This document shows, piece after piece, positions 49,457-57,148 of a stretch of 64,000 nucleotides of DNA. The translations under genes and the position numbers were made by a program. The DNA comes from Novosphingobium sp049354825 (GTDB lineage Bacteria > Pseudomonadota > Alphaproteobacteria > Sphingomonadales > Sphingomonadaceae). The DNA lies in NCBI RefSeq assembly GCF_049354825.1, contig NZ_CP186480.1:2542001-2606000 (forward strand). The letters run 5' to 3'. Each line of letters opens with the position of its first letter. Position 1 is the first letter of the stretch. The notes under the pieces are model-generated. The model worked only from the letters and a program-made list of their open reading frames with translations. It was not told the DNA's origin and made no database searches.

Positions 49457-50383
49457 TTAGGCTCGCCCGTCAGGGCCTGCATAAGTCAGGCGCTTGCCAA
49501 CGATGCCCGCCAGCGCGGCGACAGAGCGGTCAGTGTCATTGCAGCCAAGCGCCGCGCGGTTGTTATAGCGGAACTCGAACTCGGCCAGATAGCGGTGCAA
49601 ATGCTGCTCGCCGCAATGCTGGTAGATGCCGCGCATACCGCGCTTGAAGATCGAAAAGCTGCCTTCGATCGTGTTCGTGGTAACGTCGCCGCGACCATAC
49701 TCACCAGCGGTGTGGCGCACGATGTCATGCTTCGCGAACTCGCGACCAACCTTCGTGTAGTGAGGGGCTTCGTCCGTCATCAAATGCGCTTCGGCGGCAA
49801 CGTTGTTACGCACGATCTCGGTCACGGTGGCGATGTTGAGCTTATCGACCACCATCATGCGGGTCTGGCCGGTGTTGCGTTCCACCAGCGCCACGACTTT
49901 CATCTTGTGTTCGTAACCGCGACGAACTTGGGCGCCCTTCTTGTGGCCAAGGAACGTCTCGTCCACTTCGACCGGGCCGCCGTCCGCGCCGAACGGGCTC
50001 ATGTCGCCGCTGGTCATGGCTTCGCGAATGCGGTGCAGCAGGAACCACGCGCTCTTGTAGGTGATTTCCAGCGTCCGGTGCAGCTGGTGAGCGCTGATGC
50101 CCTTCTTGCTGCTGGTGACGAGATAAACGGCCTGCATCGCCTTGTGCAGCGGCAAGCGCATATGCTCGAACACCGTGCCAACCTTGACCGTGAACTGGCC
50201 CTTGCAGTGGCCGCAGCGGTGAAGGCCGATGCGAATGCGCTTCGCCGGGTTGGCCTTCACGCTGGTCAGGCGGTCCATCGCGCCGCAGTGCGGGCATACC
50301 ATACCGTCCGCCCACACGATCTTCTCCAAGTGGGCGAAGGCCGCTTCTTCACTGTGGAACTCGGGGCGGGAAAGGGCAGACAT
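49457..50383 (-). CDS. IS1595-family transposase
   Basis: 308 aa. N-terminal zinc ribbon with CPHC (VCPHCGAMDRL) and CGHC (RCGHCKGQFTV), then FEHMRLPLHKAMQAVYLV and the DDE-type (ISXO2-like) nuclease starting GGPVEVDETFLGHKKG. Further catalytic regions are LMTDEAPHYTKVG and TNTIEGSFSIFKRGMRGIYQ, then FRYNNR. Matches ISXO2-like transposases of the IS1595 family. Terminal inverted repeats were not resolved by eye. The element sits between the PIN operon and the lipoprotein gene at 50409, with opposite orientation to the IS6 copies. Confidence 0.93.
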   Translation of the reverse strand: MSALSRPEFHSEEAAFAHLEKIVWADGMVCPHCGAMDRLTSVKANPAKRIRIGLHRCGHCKGQFTVKVGTVFEHMRLPLHKAMQAVYLVTSSKKGISAHQLHRTLEITYKSAWFLLHRIREAMTSGDMSPFGADGGPVEVDETFLGHKKGAQVRRGYEHKMKVVALVERNTGQTRMMVVDKLNIATVTEIVRNNVAAEAHLMTDEAPHYTKVGREFAKHDIVRHTAGEYGRGDVTTNTIEGSFSIFKRGMRGIYQHCGEQHLHRYLAEFEFRYNNRAALGCNDTDRSVAALAGIVGKRLTYAGPDGRA

Positions 50384-50408
50384 TGGCTTAACTCCTGATG
50401 GGAGTCTT

Positions 50409-50861
50409 ATGTCATGCCCTCAGCGTGTTTGCAAGGTATATAATCGCCTTTGGAAGGCAGCTCTAGCCGTGGGCGCCCTTTTGGCGGGAAGTTGTACCGA
50501 TCAAAGAGGCTCGGCCAAGGCATGTACGCCAGCTCCTTCGAGTTGGCGCTCCCCGCATCGTGATCTGAAAATGATCGGAGTGTATACAGTCTCTCTAGAT
50601 CGCCAGGATCGCACTTATGTTGACGGCCAACCCTTCGCGGACGCGAAGCTTTCTGAAATGCTATCCTTGATTGGCAAGGAGAAGAATCCAGTCCCTGCTG
50701 TCGTACTCGAGACGGAGATGGGTGCTTCCTGCGCCAAGTTGAATGAGGTGCGCCAATTGATGGAAGAACACCTAGCGTGCAGCCGAGGTGGTCACTGCGA
50801 CGAGGGGATACGTTCGGTCTGGCAGGAATTGCCACTACCCCGAACGGGGGTGGTTCCTTAG
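50409..50861 (+). CDS. Putative lipoprotein with ExbD-like periplasmic part, 150 aa
   Basis: ATG 50409 (MSCPQRVCKVYNRLWKAALA) followed by AVGALLAGSC, a type II signal with lipobox LAGSC. The mature region DLKMIGVYTVSLDRQDRTYV, DGQPFADAKLSEMLSLIGKE and PAVVLETEMGASCAKLNEVR has the strand-helix rhythm of ExbD/TolR periplasmic domains. Only the order of elements is similar, so the call is tentative. It begins just past the IS1595 transposase gene and ends next to a compact repeat. Confidence 0.55.
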   Translation: MSCPQRVCKVYNRLWKAALAVGALLAGSCTDQRGSAKACTPAPSSWRSPHRDLKMIGVYTVSLDRQDRTYVDGQPFADAKLSEMLSLIGKEKNPVPAVVLETEMGASCAKLNEVRQLMEEHLACSRGGHCDEGIRSVWQELPLPRTGVVP

Positions 50862-50864
50862 TTC

Positions 50865-50935
50865 AATGTCCGCAATGGGACGTGTTTAGTGCGGCAATGC
50901 CCGCATGTCCGGGAGGATAAAGCGGAACTATAGCC
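50865..50935 (+). repeat. Array repeat, compact divergent form
   Basis: GTCCGCAATGGGACGTGTTT at the left and CCGGGAGGATAAAGCGGAAC at the right. Outer ends are recognisable; the interior is much shorter than in type A. Confidence 0.72.
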
Positions 50936-51233
50936 GGTTGACCGTAAATCCATCCGTTGTGCGGCTAAGGATCGTGCCAGGCCCGAAGCTAGCTTCGATG
51001 TCCGGCGTCAACATCACATGTTGCACCACTATTTCCGTCCAGTTCGGGTGATGCTCGAACACACTGTCAAGTATGTCGCTGACATCGGCGTCGCTGCGGA
51101 AGGTTGCGCTGTTTGGGTCCAACAGTGACCAGTGGCCCTTGAGCCATCCCCGGTTGCTTTGGCTCTCAATAAGCCAGGCTGCATCTGCAATCTGCCCATC
51201 GAAATGGTCGGAGAACGAAACCAATACCTTCAT
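50928..51233 (-). CDS. Small hypothetical protein, 101 aa
   Basis: MKVLVSFSDHFDGQIADAAW, LIESQSNRGWLKGHWSLLDP, VSDILDSVFEHHPNWTEIVV, then HVMLTPDIEASFGPGTIL. Alternating strands and helices of a small alpha/beta cytoplasmic protein. Unrecognised. Opposite to repeat orientation, between a compact repeat and a decayed one. Confidence 0.6.
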   Translation of the reverse strand: MKVLVSFSDHFDGQIADAAWLIESQSNRGWLKGHWSLLDPNSATFRSDADVSDILDSVFEHHPNWTEIVVQHVMLTPDIEASFGPGTILSRTTDGFTVNRL

Positions 51234-51243
51234 GCGGGATCGA

Positions 51244-51331
51244 TGGCACGTCCGCCACTGGCCCGCAACGTCGGCTTTGGGGTCGGATGCAGCAGGGCCA
51301 GTTCAACACCTTATAGGGTGGAAAGCGGACG
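51244..51331 (+). repeat. Array repeat, decayed
   Basis: CACGTCCGCCACTGGCCCGC at the left; right module CTTATAGGGTGGAAAGCGGA is clear. The middle contains GGGGTCGGATGC. Confidence 0.6.
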
Positions 51332-51382
51332 GGCAGCTTTGACTGGTGGCTGCAGCGAAGCAGACATTGACGACAGCGCCAT

Positions 51383-52330
51383 ATGGCGCAACTTTCGAGG
51401 ATGAGCAAAGATGTAGCCAAAAATGCTTCCGTCTACCGCGCCTACACGACCAAATTCGATAGGGTCGTGAGCGCCAGTGATTTGGATGCCGTTTTGGGCC
51501 CGCTGACATTCAAAGCTCAGTTAAAACTCGACGAAGCATGGACAGAGCTACAGTCGGGACTGCTACCTTGGAAAACCAAGCTCCATATCGCTGGCAGAGA
51601 ACTGACCGAACTAATATGCTCCGAAATGGCGCGCGACGAGCGAGAAGGCACTGTGGTGTCACTTCTGTTCGATCAATCAGGTTCTATGCGCGGCCAAAAG
51701 ATGCTTTTCAGCGCCGCTAGCGCTGACGTTGCGCAGGAGTTTCTCGCTAGTCTCGGTATCGGATGCGAGGTTCTCGGCTTTACCACAGCTGACTGGCGCG
51801 GCGGGCGGTCGCGACGGCGTTGGAAGTGGCGTTTTCGTCCCCGTAATCCTGGCCGGTTGAACGACCTGCTTCATGTTGTCTACCGCGATGTCAGCGACAA
51901 CCGCGTCAGCACGGGCGGATGGATATACCGTCAAATGTTGAGGGCTGATTTGCCCAAGGAAAATATTGATGGGGAAGCGATAGAATGGGCGGCGTCTCGG
52001 CTTCGTGCCATTCCCAGAAAACGCAAAATACTGATTGTGCTTTCGGATGGCGCACCTGTCGATGACTCGACGCTGAACGAAAATGGGCCTGAATTTCTGG
52101 CCGATCATCTCCAGAATGTAGTTGAAGATCTGAAATCTGAGTCAGACATCGAAATCGCGGCTTTCGGTATCGGATTTGCGTGCCATCATTTTTATCCGCG
52201 AACGCACAACGTCGACAACCTGTCCGACCTTGGTCTGGAATTACTAAGATTTTTGACCGCCGCTCTGCTCAAACGCGAGGGTAACATACCAATCACGTCT
52301 GCTTCGGAAGCAGGTTCTGAGGATTCGTAA
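51383..52330 (+). CDS. CobT-type VWA-domain protein, 315 aa
   Basis: The MIDAS motif is LLFDQSGSMRGQKM (D-x-S-x-S). VLGFTTADWRGGRSRRRW, PGRLNDLLHVVYRDV, KENIDGEAIEWAASRL, LIVLSDGAPVDDSTLNENGP and IEIAAFGIGFACHHFYPR match the VWA domain of cobaltochelatase subunit CobT almost element by element. The acidic N-terminal region of true CobT is absent: only ~90 residues precede the VWA domain, and no cobN, cobS or cobalamin gene is nearby. A free VWA protein binding metal and a partner is therefore more likely than a chelatase subunit. ATG 51383 or 51401. Confidence 0.82.
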   Translation: MAQLSRMSKDVAKNASVYRAYTTKFDRVVSASDLDAVLGPLTFKAQLKLDEAWTELQSGLLPWKTKLHIAGRELTELICSEMARDEREGTVVSLLFDQSGSMRGQKMLFSAASADVAQEFLASLGIGCEVLGFTTADWRGGRSRRRWKWRFRPRNPGRLNDLLHVVYRDVSDNRVSTGGWIYRQMLRADLPKENIDGEAIEWAASRLRAIPRKRKILIVLSDGAPVDDSTLNENGPEFLADHLQNVVEDLKSESDIEIAAFGIGFACHHFYPRTHNVDNLSDLGLELLRFLTAALLKREGNIPITSASEAGSEDS

Positions 52331-52454
52331 CGTCCGCAATGGGGTCGTTAGCGGCTCGTCCGGTTCAAGCTTTGACAGGGGCGTAGCTGCCAGTCGGCTT
52401 TCAGCGCAGCCAGCACGATCCCGAGTGTCCTAGATTAGGGTGGAAAGCGGACTT
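52331..52454 (+). repeat. Array repeat, type A
   Basis: Left module GTCCGCAATGGGGTCGTTAG, middle GGTTCAAGCTTTGACAGGGG, right module GATTAGGGTGGAAAGCGGAC. A textbook copy starting at the VWA gene's stop codon. Confidence 0.96.
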
Positions 52455-52463
52455 GGAAAAACA

Positions 52464-52751
52464 TCACAGACCGCGCTGAATCTTCAGCAATCGCTTGACG
52501 AGCACGAAGGGGAACAGTGTGAACAGTGCCCAAATCGCAAGGAGAAGCGGAAGGAAGGCCAAGTAGGCCCACCAAGCACCGAACTCGAAAGCGACCTCAG
52601 CAGAGTATTTTGCCGTAAACCAGACTGAAAACCACAGCGGCACAAGCCAAAGAACTACGATCAAGATCGTGCGCACTGTGCCTGGCCGAAGGCAACCGAC
52701 AAGGGCAGATGCTACGACAGCGGCCAAAGCAATTGCGAGTTCAGAAGTCAC
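52464..52751 (-). CDS. Small membrane protein, 95 aa
   Basis: MTSELAIALAAVVASALVGC (helix 1), TILIVVLWLVPLWFSVWFTA (helix 2) and YLAFLPLLLAIWALFTLFPF (helix 3), ending with the basic tail VLVKRLLKIQRGL. Inner membrane. Unrecognised; alone between type A and type G repeats. Confidence 0.62.
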   Translation of the reverse strand: MTSELAIALAAVVASALVGCLRPGTVRTILIVVLWLVPLWFSVWFTAKYSAEVAFEFGAWWAYLAFLPLLLAIWALFTLFPFVLVKRLLKIQRGL

Positions 52752-52775
52752 GTTCCGTCGTTATCCGACGCCCTG

Positions 52776-52892
52776 ATCGTCCGCAATGGGGTCGTTAGCG
52801 GAGGGTCCGCTTTGACGCCTAAGCGGGCCAGAAGCCGCCAGTCCGCTTACGGCCCAAAATCAGTCATTTCGTTTCGAATGTCGCCCGCACCG
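52776..52892 (+). repeat. Array repeat, type G
   Basis: Left module GTCCGCAATGGGGTCGTTAG, then GGGTCCGCTTTGACGCCTAA, CCAGTCCGCTTACGGCCC and the type G end AATCAGTCATTTCGTTTCGA. Confidence 0.94.
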
Positions 52893-52914
52893 ACTGCTTG
52901 CATCAATCCGGGCG

Positions 52915-54093
52915 GTGGCTATTCTGAATCCACAGGGACGCGGGGGCGATGGGGTGATCAAGGCGCGGAGGTTCTGGCCAATTGCGGCAGGTTTGATGAT
53001 TGCAGCCGTGCCGAGCGTTTCGGGCGCTGCAGCTGCCAGGCGCGGCGCGACCGCGCGTTCGGCGCACGCCAGCAGAAAGGCCGATCCTGTAAATGTTCTT
53101 GCCTACCACCTCGCCGTCAACACCCTGCATGCTGGCGACAACGTAGCCGAGGTCTGCCGCCGGACAGATTTCAAAACCCTGGCGATCGCGCTTTCCCTGA
53201 ACAAGGGGCTGCTTCATCAGGAGAAGGGCGAGTACGAGACTACGGAACAGTTCAATGAGCGTGCAAGCAAACTAGCCGCCGCGGTCAATGACGGGGACAA
53301 GATTTTTTGCCAACCGCTCGACGATAATGAAGACTTGCCGTTCAGATACAACGCTGACGAGCGCCACTTTGCAGGTTCGTTCAATCAGAGCCAGAACGTC
53401 TGGCGCGATATCAAGAAACTGGGATCATATCGATCGAAGACACGAATGGGCATTTCGGCGACAGTGAAAGCCTCAGTGTCATTCGAGTACAACGTTGAAC
53501 TTAGAATGCCCGGCGACGATACGTCCTGTGGCCGCATAAGCGCATACTCGTCGACCTATCAGTTCGCAGTTCCGGTTGCGGCCGTGGATGCGCCGGCGGT
53601 GAAAGCGCGAGGCTACGCTGCCTTCATTGGCAAGCTCGCCAGTCCCTACATCCGGGAAAGTCGGCAGTCGGGAAGCCCTACGCTCGACGATCCGTACGAC
53701 GAATACGAGAATGACTACGTGGTCACGTTCAGGCCGGAGCGGATCATCATTGTCGACGGAACTGGAAAGCAACTCTGGTCCTGCTCGCCTGACTTTCCCA
53801 AGCCGAATTCGGCCCCCCGACCGATGAGCAACCCCGCGGTTTGGGTAACAAGCGACGACTACCCTTATTTAGCGTCCCGCGAGCACCGGCAGGGCCGCGT
53901 CGGTTTTGCTTTAGGCATCGATACAAGCGGCAGGGTGCAAACCTGCGCGGTGACCCAGAGCAGCGGTTCCACCGATCTCGATGAGCGGACCTGTTCCGTC
54001 ATTCGCATCCGGGCGAGGTTCAAGCCGGCAACTGATGCCAATAGCGAACCTGTCGCTGGCACATATGCGTCATCCATCCTATGGACGCTCTGA
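52915..54093 (+). CDS. Secreted protein with TonB-C-terminal-like domain, 392 aa
   Basis: GTG 52915 as the longest start; GTG 52954 (VIKARRFWPIAAGLMIAAVP) gives a cleaner signal peptide and may be the true one. The middle part has DKIFCQPLDDNEDLPFRYN and SVSFEYNVELRMPGDDTSCG. The C-terminal ~85 residues, VWVTSDDYPYLASREHRQGR, VGFALGIDTSGRVQTCAVTQ, SSGSTDLDERTCSVIRIRAR and the ending SSILWTL, fit the TonB C-terminal fold widespread in sphingomonads. There is no N-terminal TM anchor with a Pro-rich linker, so it is probably periplasmic rather than a genuine energy transducer. Confidence 0.78.
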   Translation: MAILNPQGRGGDGVIKARRFWPIAAGLMIAAVPSVSGAAAARRGATARSAHASRKADPVNVLAYHLAVNTLHAGDNVAEVCRRTDFKTLAIALSLNKGLLHQEKGEYETTEQFNERASKLAAAVNDGDKIFCQPLDDNEDLPFRYNADERHFAGSFNQSQNVWRDIKKLGSYRSKTRMGISATVKASVSFEYNVELRMPGDDTSCGRISAYSSTYQFAVPVAAVDAPAVKARGYAAFIGKLASPYIRESRQSGSPTLDDPYDEYENDYVVTFRPERIIIVDGTGKQLWSCSPDFPKPNSAPRPMSNPAVWVTSDDYPYLASREHRQGRVGFALGIDTSGRVQTCAVTQSSGSTDLDERTCSVIRIRARFKPATDANSEPVAGTYASSILWTL

Positions 54094-54132
54094 CAGCTGA
54101 GGCACCCGAGAGCGCGTCGTCTGGCCTCGGTC

Positions 54133-54300
54133 GGCTCTGTCAGAGCAAATGCACCGCTCGTTAGGAGCTGACGTGTAGGGCAGGATGCATGCCCCGCAAA
54201 CGCAAGCCCGACAGCCCATTTCGCTGCTTCAACTCTTCGCCCGAGGTGATCCGCCTCGTTGTGATGATGTACGTGAAGTATCCTCTCAGCCTGCGGAACG
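54133..54300 (+). mobile_element. IS6-family 5' fragment (second subtype)
   Basis: Left end GGCTCTGTCAGAGCAAATGC, then a start of the MPRKRKPDSPFRCFNSSPEV type transposase at 54188, broken off after YPLSLRN at about 54300. Same subtype as copy 5 and the relic at the window's right edge. Confidence 0.85.
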
Positions 54301-54388
54301 CTAGAAAAGAGCCGGCCAGATTTCCTTGCGTTCATGCGTAATCTGGACCGGAAGCCTTGGGCACTGTCCTATGCCTATCAATATGACG
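54301..54388 (+). pseudogene. Short coding-like remnant between IS elements
   Basis: One frame reads KSRPDFLAFMRNLDRKPWAL then SYAYQYDG, which looks like genuine protein sequence, but there is no start, and it is cut on both sides by IS sequence. Family not identified. Confidence 0.3.
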
Positions 54389-55147
54389 GGCTCTGTCAGA
54401 CCAACGGGGCAGCTGCTAGCGGCGCGTGATGCCGCGCAAGTCGAGAGCCAAGCCGCCGAGCCCGTTCCTGAGGTTTAACTCTTCGCCAGAGGTCATCCGC
54501 CTCGTGGTGATGATGTACGTTCGCTTCCCGCTATCACTGCGGAACGTCGAGGATCTGCTGTTCGAGCGCGGCATCGACATTTGTCATGAGACGGTGAGAC
54601 ATTGGTGGAACCGTTTCGGCCCCCTGTTCGCCGGCGATATCCGCCGCCAGCGCGTCAGCCGGATGCGAGGTTTCAGGCAATGGCGCTGGCACCTCGATGA
54701 GATGTACGTGAAGCTCAACGGCGAGATGGTCTACCTGTGGCGCGCAGTGGACCATGAAGGCGAGATCCTCGAGAGCTACATCACAAAGAGCCGCGACAAG
54801 GAAGCGGCGCTAAGCTTCATGAAAAAGGCGCTCAAGCGCCACGGATCGCCGGAAAAGATCACCACTGATGGGCTTCGATCGTACCGTGCGGCGATGAACG
54901 AGCTCGGCAACGCCGATAAGCAGGAGGTCGGCCGGTGGGCGAACAACCGGGTCGAGAATAGCCACCTGTCGTTTCGGCGACGAGAGCGGGCAATGCTTCG
55001 CTTCAGGCGAATGAAGACTCTTCAAAAGTTCGCCAGTGTCCACGCCAACGTCCACAACCACTTCAATCAGGAACGCCACCTCGTCGATCGAGAGACTTAC
55101 AAGGAACGCCGCTCAGCCGCCTTGGCTGAGTGGCAATCGGTCATGGG
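54389..55147 (+). mobile_element. IS6-family element, copy 6 (right end lost)
   Basis: Left end GGCTCTGTCAGACCAACGGG is intact. The usual ~70 bp after the transposase gene is missing: copy 7 begins right after the last transposase codons. Confidence 0.9.
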
Positions 55148-55178
55148 GGTGCTGTCAGACCAACGGGGCAGCTGCTAG
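54426..55178 (+). CDS. IS6-family transposase (copy 6), C-terminus altered by copy 7
   Basis: ATG 54429 (MPRKSRAKPPSPF) corresponds to the normal start. The protein is full length through AEWQSVMG, then runs into the left end of copy 7 for nine extra residues (VLSDQRGSC). The DDE residues are intact, so it may still be active, but its own right inverted end is absent and it can only use that of copy 7. Residue change: RAVDHEGEILES (His for Gln). Confidence 0.9.
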   Translation: MMPRKSRAKPPSPFLRFNSSPEVIRLVVMMYVRFPLSLRNVEDLLFERGIDICHETVRHWWNRFGPLFAGDIRRQRVSRMRGFRQWRWHLDEMYVKLNGEMVYLWRAVDHEGEILESYITKSRDKEAALSFMKKALKRHGSPEKITTDGLRSYRAAMNELGNADKQEVGRWANNRVENSHLSFRRRERAMLRFRRMKTLQKFASVHANVHNHFNQERHLVDRETYKERRSAALAEWQSVMGVLSDQRGSC

Positions 55179-55974
55179 CGGCGCCTGATGCCGCGCAAGT
55201 CCCGAGCCAAGCCGCCAAGCCCGTTCCTGAGGTTCAACTCCTCGCCCGAGGTCATCCGCCTGGTCGTGATGATGTACGTTCGCTTTCCGCTGTCGCTGCG
55301 CAACGTCGAGGACATCCTGTTTGAGCGCGGTATAGATATCTGCCACGAGACGGTGCGGCACTGGTGGAACCGGTTCGGTCCATTGTTCGCCGGTGACATT
55401 CGCCGGCAGCGGGTGAGCCGGATGCGCGGCTTCCGGCAATGGCGCTGGCATCTCGACGAGATGTACGTGAAGCTCAACGGTGAGATGGTCTACCTGTGGC
55501 GAGCGGTCGACCAGGAAGGTGAGATCCTGGAGAGCTACATTACCAAGACCCGCGACAAGGAAGCCGCGCTTCGCTTCATGAAGAAGGCGCTCAAGCGCCA
55601 CGGATCGCCCGAAAAGATCACGACAGACGGCTTGCGTTCCTACCGCGCCGCGATGAACGATCTTGGCAATGCGGACAAGCAGGAGGTCGAACGCTGGGCC
55701 AACAACCGGGTCGAGAACAGCCACCTCTCATTTCGACGGCGAGAACGAGCGATGCTACGGTTCAGGCGAATGAAGACACTGCAGAAGTTCGCTTCAGTTC
55801 ACGGCAACGTCCACAATCACTTTAACCAGGAACGCCACCTCGTCGACCGGAAGACTTACAAGCAACGCCGCTCGGCCGCCCTGGCTGAGTGGCAACTGGT
55901 CATGGGGTAAGCTCACACCGCCCGAGCGATAGCTGTGTTCATTGGAGACAAGTTCGCGTTAGACTGACAGCACC
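55148..55974 (+). mobile_element. IS6-family element, copy 7
   Basis: 827 bp, left end GGTGCTGTCAGACCAACGGG, right end GCGTTAGACTGACAGCACC: the best-matching terminal pair (GGTGCTGTCAG at both ends). Immediately followed by a duplicate of cassette sequence from 41287. Confidence 0.94.
55188..55910 (+). CDS. IS6-family transposase (copy 7)
   Basis: 240 residues, DDE residues intact (WHLDEMYV, TTDGLRSY, NNRVENSH). Small differences from copy 3: LRNVEDILFERG, EVERWANNR and FASVHGNVHN. Confidence 0.95.
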   Translation: MPRKSRAKPPSPFLRFNSSPEVIRLVVMMYVRFPLSLRNVEDILFERGIDICHETVRHWWNRFGPLFAGDIRRQRVSRMRGFRQWRWHLDEMYVKLNGEMVYLWRAVDQEGEILESYITKTRDKEAALRFMKKALKRHGSPEKITTDGLRSYRAAMNDLGNADKQEVERWANNRVENSHLSFRRRERAMLRFRRMKTLQKFASVHGNVHNHFNQERHLVDRKTYKQRRSAALAEWQLVMG

Positions 55975-56188
55975 CTCCCGAGACGTATCGCCATAGTTGT
56001 TGGCCTGTCAGTTCGCGGAGTGGCGTTGTAAGCAGGACATCGACGCCGCGCGTTGAGATGCAGCAGGGACAGCCCTTAATCACATCGGGCGCAGGCCGCG
56101 CAAACGCGCGATAGACGGCCTCGAGAGCCCTTTCCAACTGCGCAGTGGCCGAAGTTGTCATCGCCGACATGGTGCCGTGCTCAGCCAA
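55975..56188 (-). pseudogene. Duplicated 5' part of the 40844 cassette gene
   Basis: Encodes MSAMTTSATAQLERALEAVY through RELTGQQLWRYVSG, then is cut by IS copy 7. By eye identical to 41287-41500, including the upstream repeat. Only ~62 codons of the 212-aa protein remain. Confidence 0.88.
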
Positions 56189-56312
56189 TGTCCGCAATGG
56201 GGTCGTTAGCGGCTCGTCCGGTTCAAGCTTTGACAGGGGCGTAGCTGCCAGTCGGCTTTCAGCGCAGCCAGCACGATCCCGAGTGTCCTAGATTAGGGTG
56301 GAAATCGGACGG
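56187..56312 (+). repeat. Array repeat, type A
   Basis: Left module GTCCGCAATGGGGTCGTTAG, middle GGTTCAAGCTTTGACAGGGG, right module GATTAGGGTGGAAATCGGAC. Identical to the 41499 repeat until the right module. Confidence 0.95.
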
Positions 56313-56840
56313 TTATTTTGGCGGACTAAACGTATCGATCAAGGCGGTCACCCCGTCCTCGATGCCTTGCTCCATGTCACCCACTTTGAAGCGTGGCATC
56401 ATCTTCTCGTCGATGACTCTCTGACAAAGTGCGTTAGGCAACGCCTGTTCTAAGCCGTCGCCTACAGCAATCCTGACCTTGCGCTCGTTAGGAGCAACCA
56501 GAACGACCACGCCGTCGTCGTAGCCTTTCCGACCGATACCCCATGCGTTCGCCAAATCGCGGGTGTAATCAGCGACATCTCGCCCACCCAATGAATTCAC
56601 AGTGACGACGACCATCTGATGCTTGGTAGCGTCCTCAAACCGCGCCAGACGGTCGGAGAGTGCTGCTTCCTGCTGTTTGCTAACCACGTTAGCGGCATCG
56701 GTCACACGACCGGCAAGGGGGACTGCTGCGCCAGCTGATGCGGAGAAATGCTGTGTATCGCCCGGCTGCGCTTGGCTTGCCGCTTGCCCATTGGAGCACG
56801 CGGTGGCGAGTACAATCAGTAGGGAAAAGAGCAACCGCAT
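56313..56840 (-). CDS. TPM-domain (YgcG-like) lipoprotein
   Basis: 175 aa from ATG 56840 (MRLLFSLLIVLATACSNGQA; lipobox ATAC); the frame extends to 56861. The TPM domain contains LAGRVTDAANVVSKQQEAAL, FEDATKHQMVVVTVNSLGG, DYTRDLANAWGIGRKGYDDG and VVVLVAPNERKVRIAVGDGL, the family core. Members lie in the periplasm or on membranes, bind divalent metals and have been linked to phosphatase activity and photosystem or envelope upkeep. This one lacks the usual C-terminal TM/Gly-rich tail and is instead lipid-anchored. Alone between type A and type G repeats. Confidence 0.88.
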   Translation of the reverse strand: MRLLFSLLIVLATACSNGQAASQAQPGDTQHFSASAGAAVPLAGRVTDAANVVSKQQEAALSDRLARFEDATKHQMVVVTVNSLGGRDVADYTRDLANAWGIGRKGYDDGVVVLVAPNERKVRIAVGDGLEQALPNALCQRVIDEKMMPRFKVGDMEQGIEDGVTALIDTFSPPK

Positions 56841-56865
56841 GGAGCAAATCTGACGACTCATGGTA

Positions 56866-56980
56866 ATGTCTGCAATGGGGTCGTTAGCGGAGGGTCCGCT
56901 TTGACGCCTAAGCGGGCCAGAAGCCGCCAGTCCGCCTACGGACCAAATCAGTCATTTCGTTTCGAATGTCGCCCGCACCT
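56866..56980 (+). repeat. Array repeat, type G (last repeat of the array)
   Basis: Left module GTCTGCAATGGGGTCGTTAG, GGGTCCGCTTTGACGCCTAA, CCAGTCCGCCTACGGACC and the type G end AATCAGTCATTTCGTTTCGA. No further repeat is seen to the right. Confidence 0.94.
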
Positions 56981-57106
56981 CGCCGGGCCATATTCCCGCC
57001 CGTTGACCCGCACCCAGCCTTGGTCGTCCATCAGAAGGACGGCGCGCTTCTGCAATGGAGAGAGGTCCGCCGCGATCTGCGGCCCGTGAATCGCTGGATC
57101 TAGCAT
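56948..57106 (-). CDS. Small protein whose 3' end lies in the type G repeat, 52 aa
   Basis: ATG 57106. MLDPAIHGPQIAADLSPLQK, RAVLLMDDQGWVRVNGREYG are the genuine-looking 40 residues; the last ~11 (CGRHSKRND) are encoded by the repeat end. The repeat border therefore seems to have replaced the original 3' end. Unrecognised family; helical start and small beta tail. Confidence 0.4.
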   Translation of the reverse strand: MLDPAIHGPQIAADLSPLQKRAVLLMDDQGWVRVNGREYGPARCGRHSKRND

Positions 57107-57148
57107 CGCGCCCGGATGGCATAGGCGCCGGGCTGTAGGAAAGGGCCC

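Noticed and set aside
49424..50398. 324-codon + strand frame
   Set aside because: Antisense of the IS1595 transposase, which has zinc-ribbon and DDE motifs on the other strand.
55913..56197. 94-codon minus-strand gene ending in the IS right end
   Set aside because: It is the truncated duplicate of the 40844 gene with IS-encoded codons at its end; listed as pseudogene.
27191..56980. Canonical integron attC array
   Set aside because: The core GTTAGCGG does not fit GTTRRRY, the left-module GTT is not universal among copies (GTCGTGAG, GTCGATGG, GTCGCTTG), and no RYYYAAC counterpart or integron integrase is seen. Reported as integron-like only.
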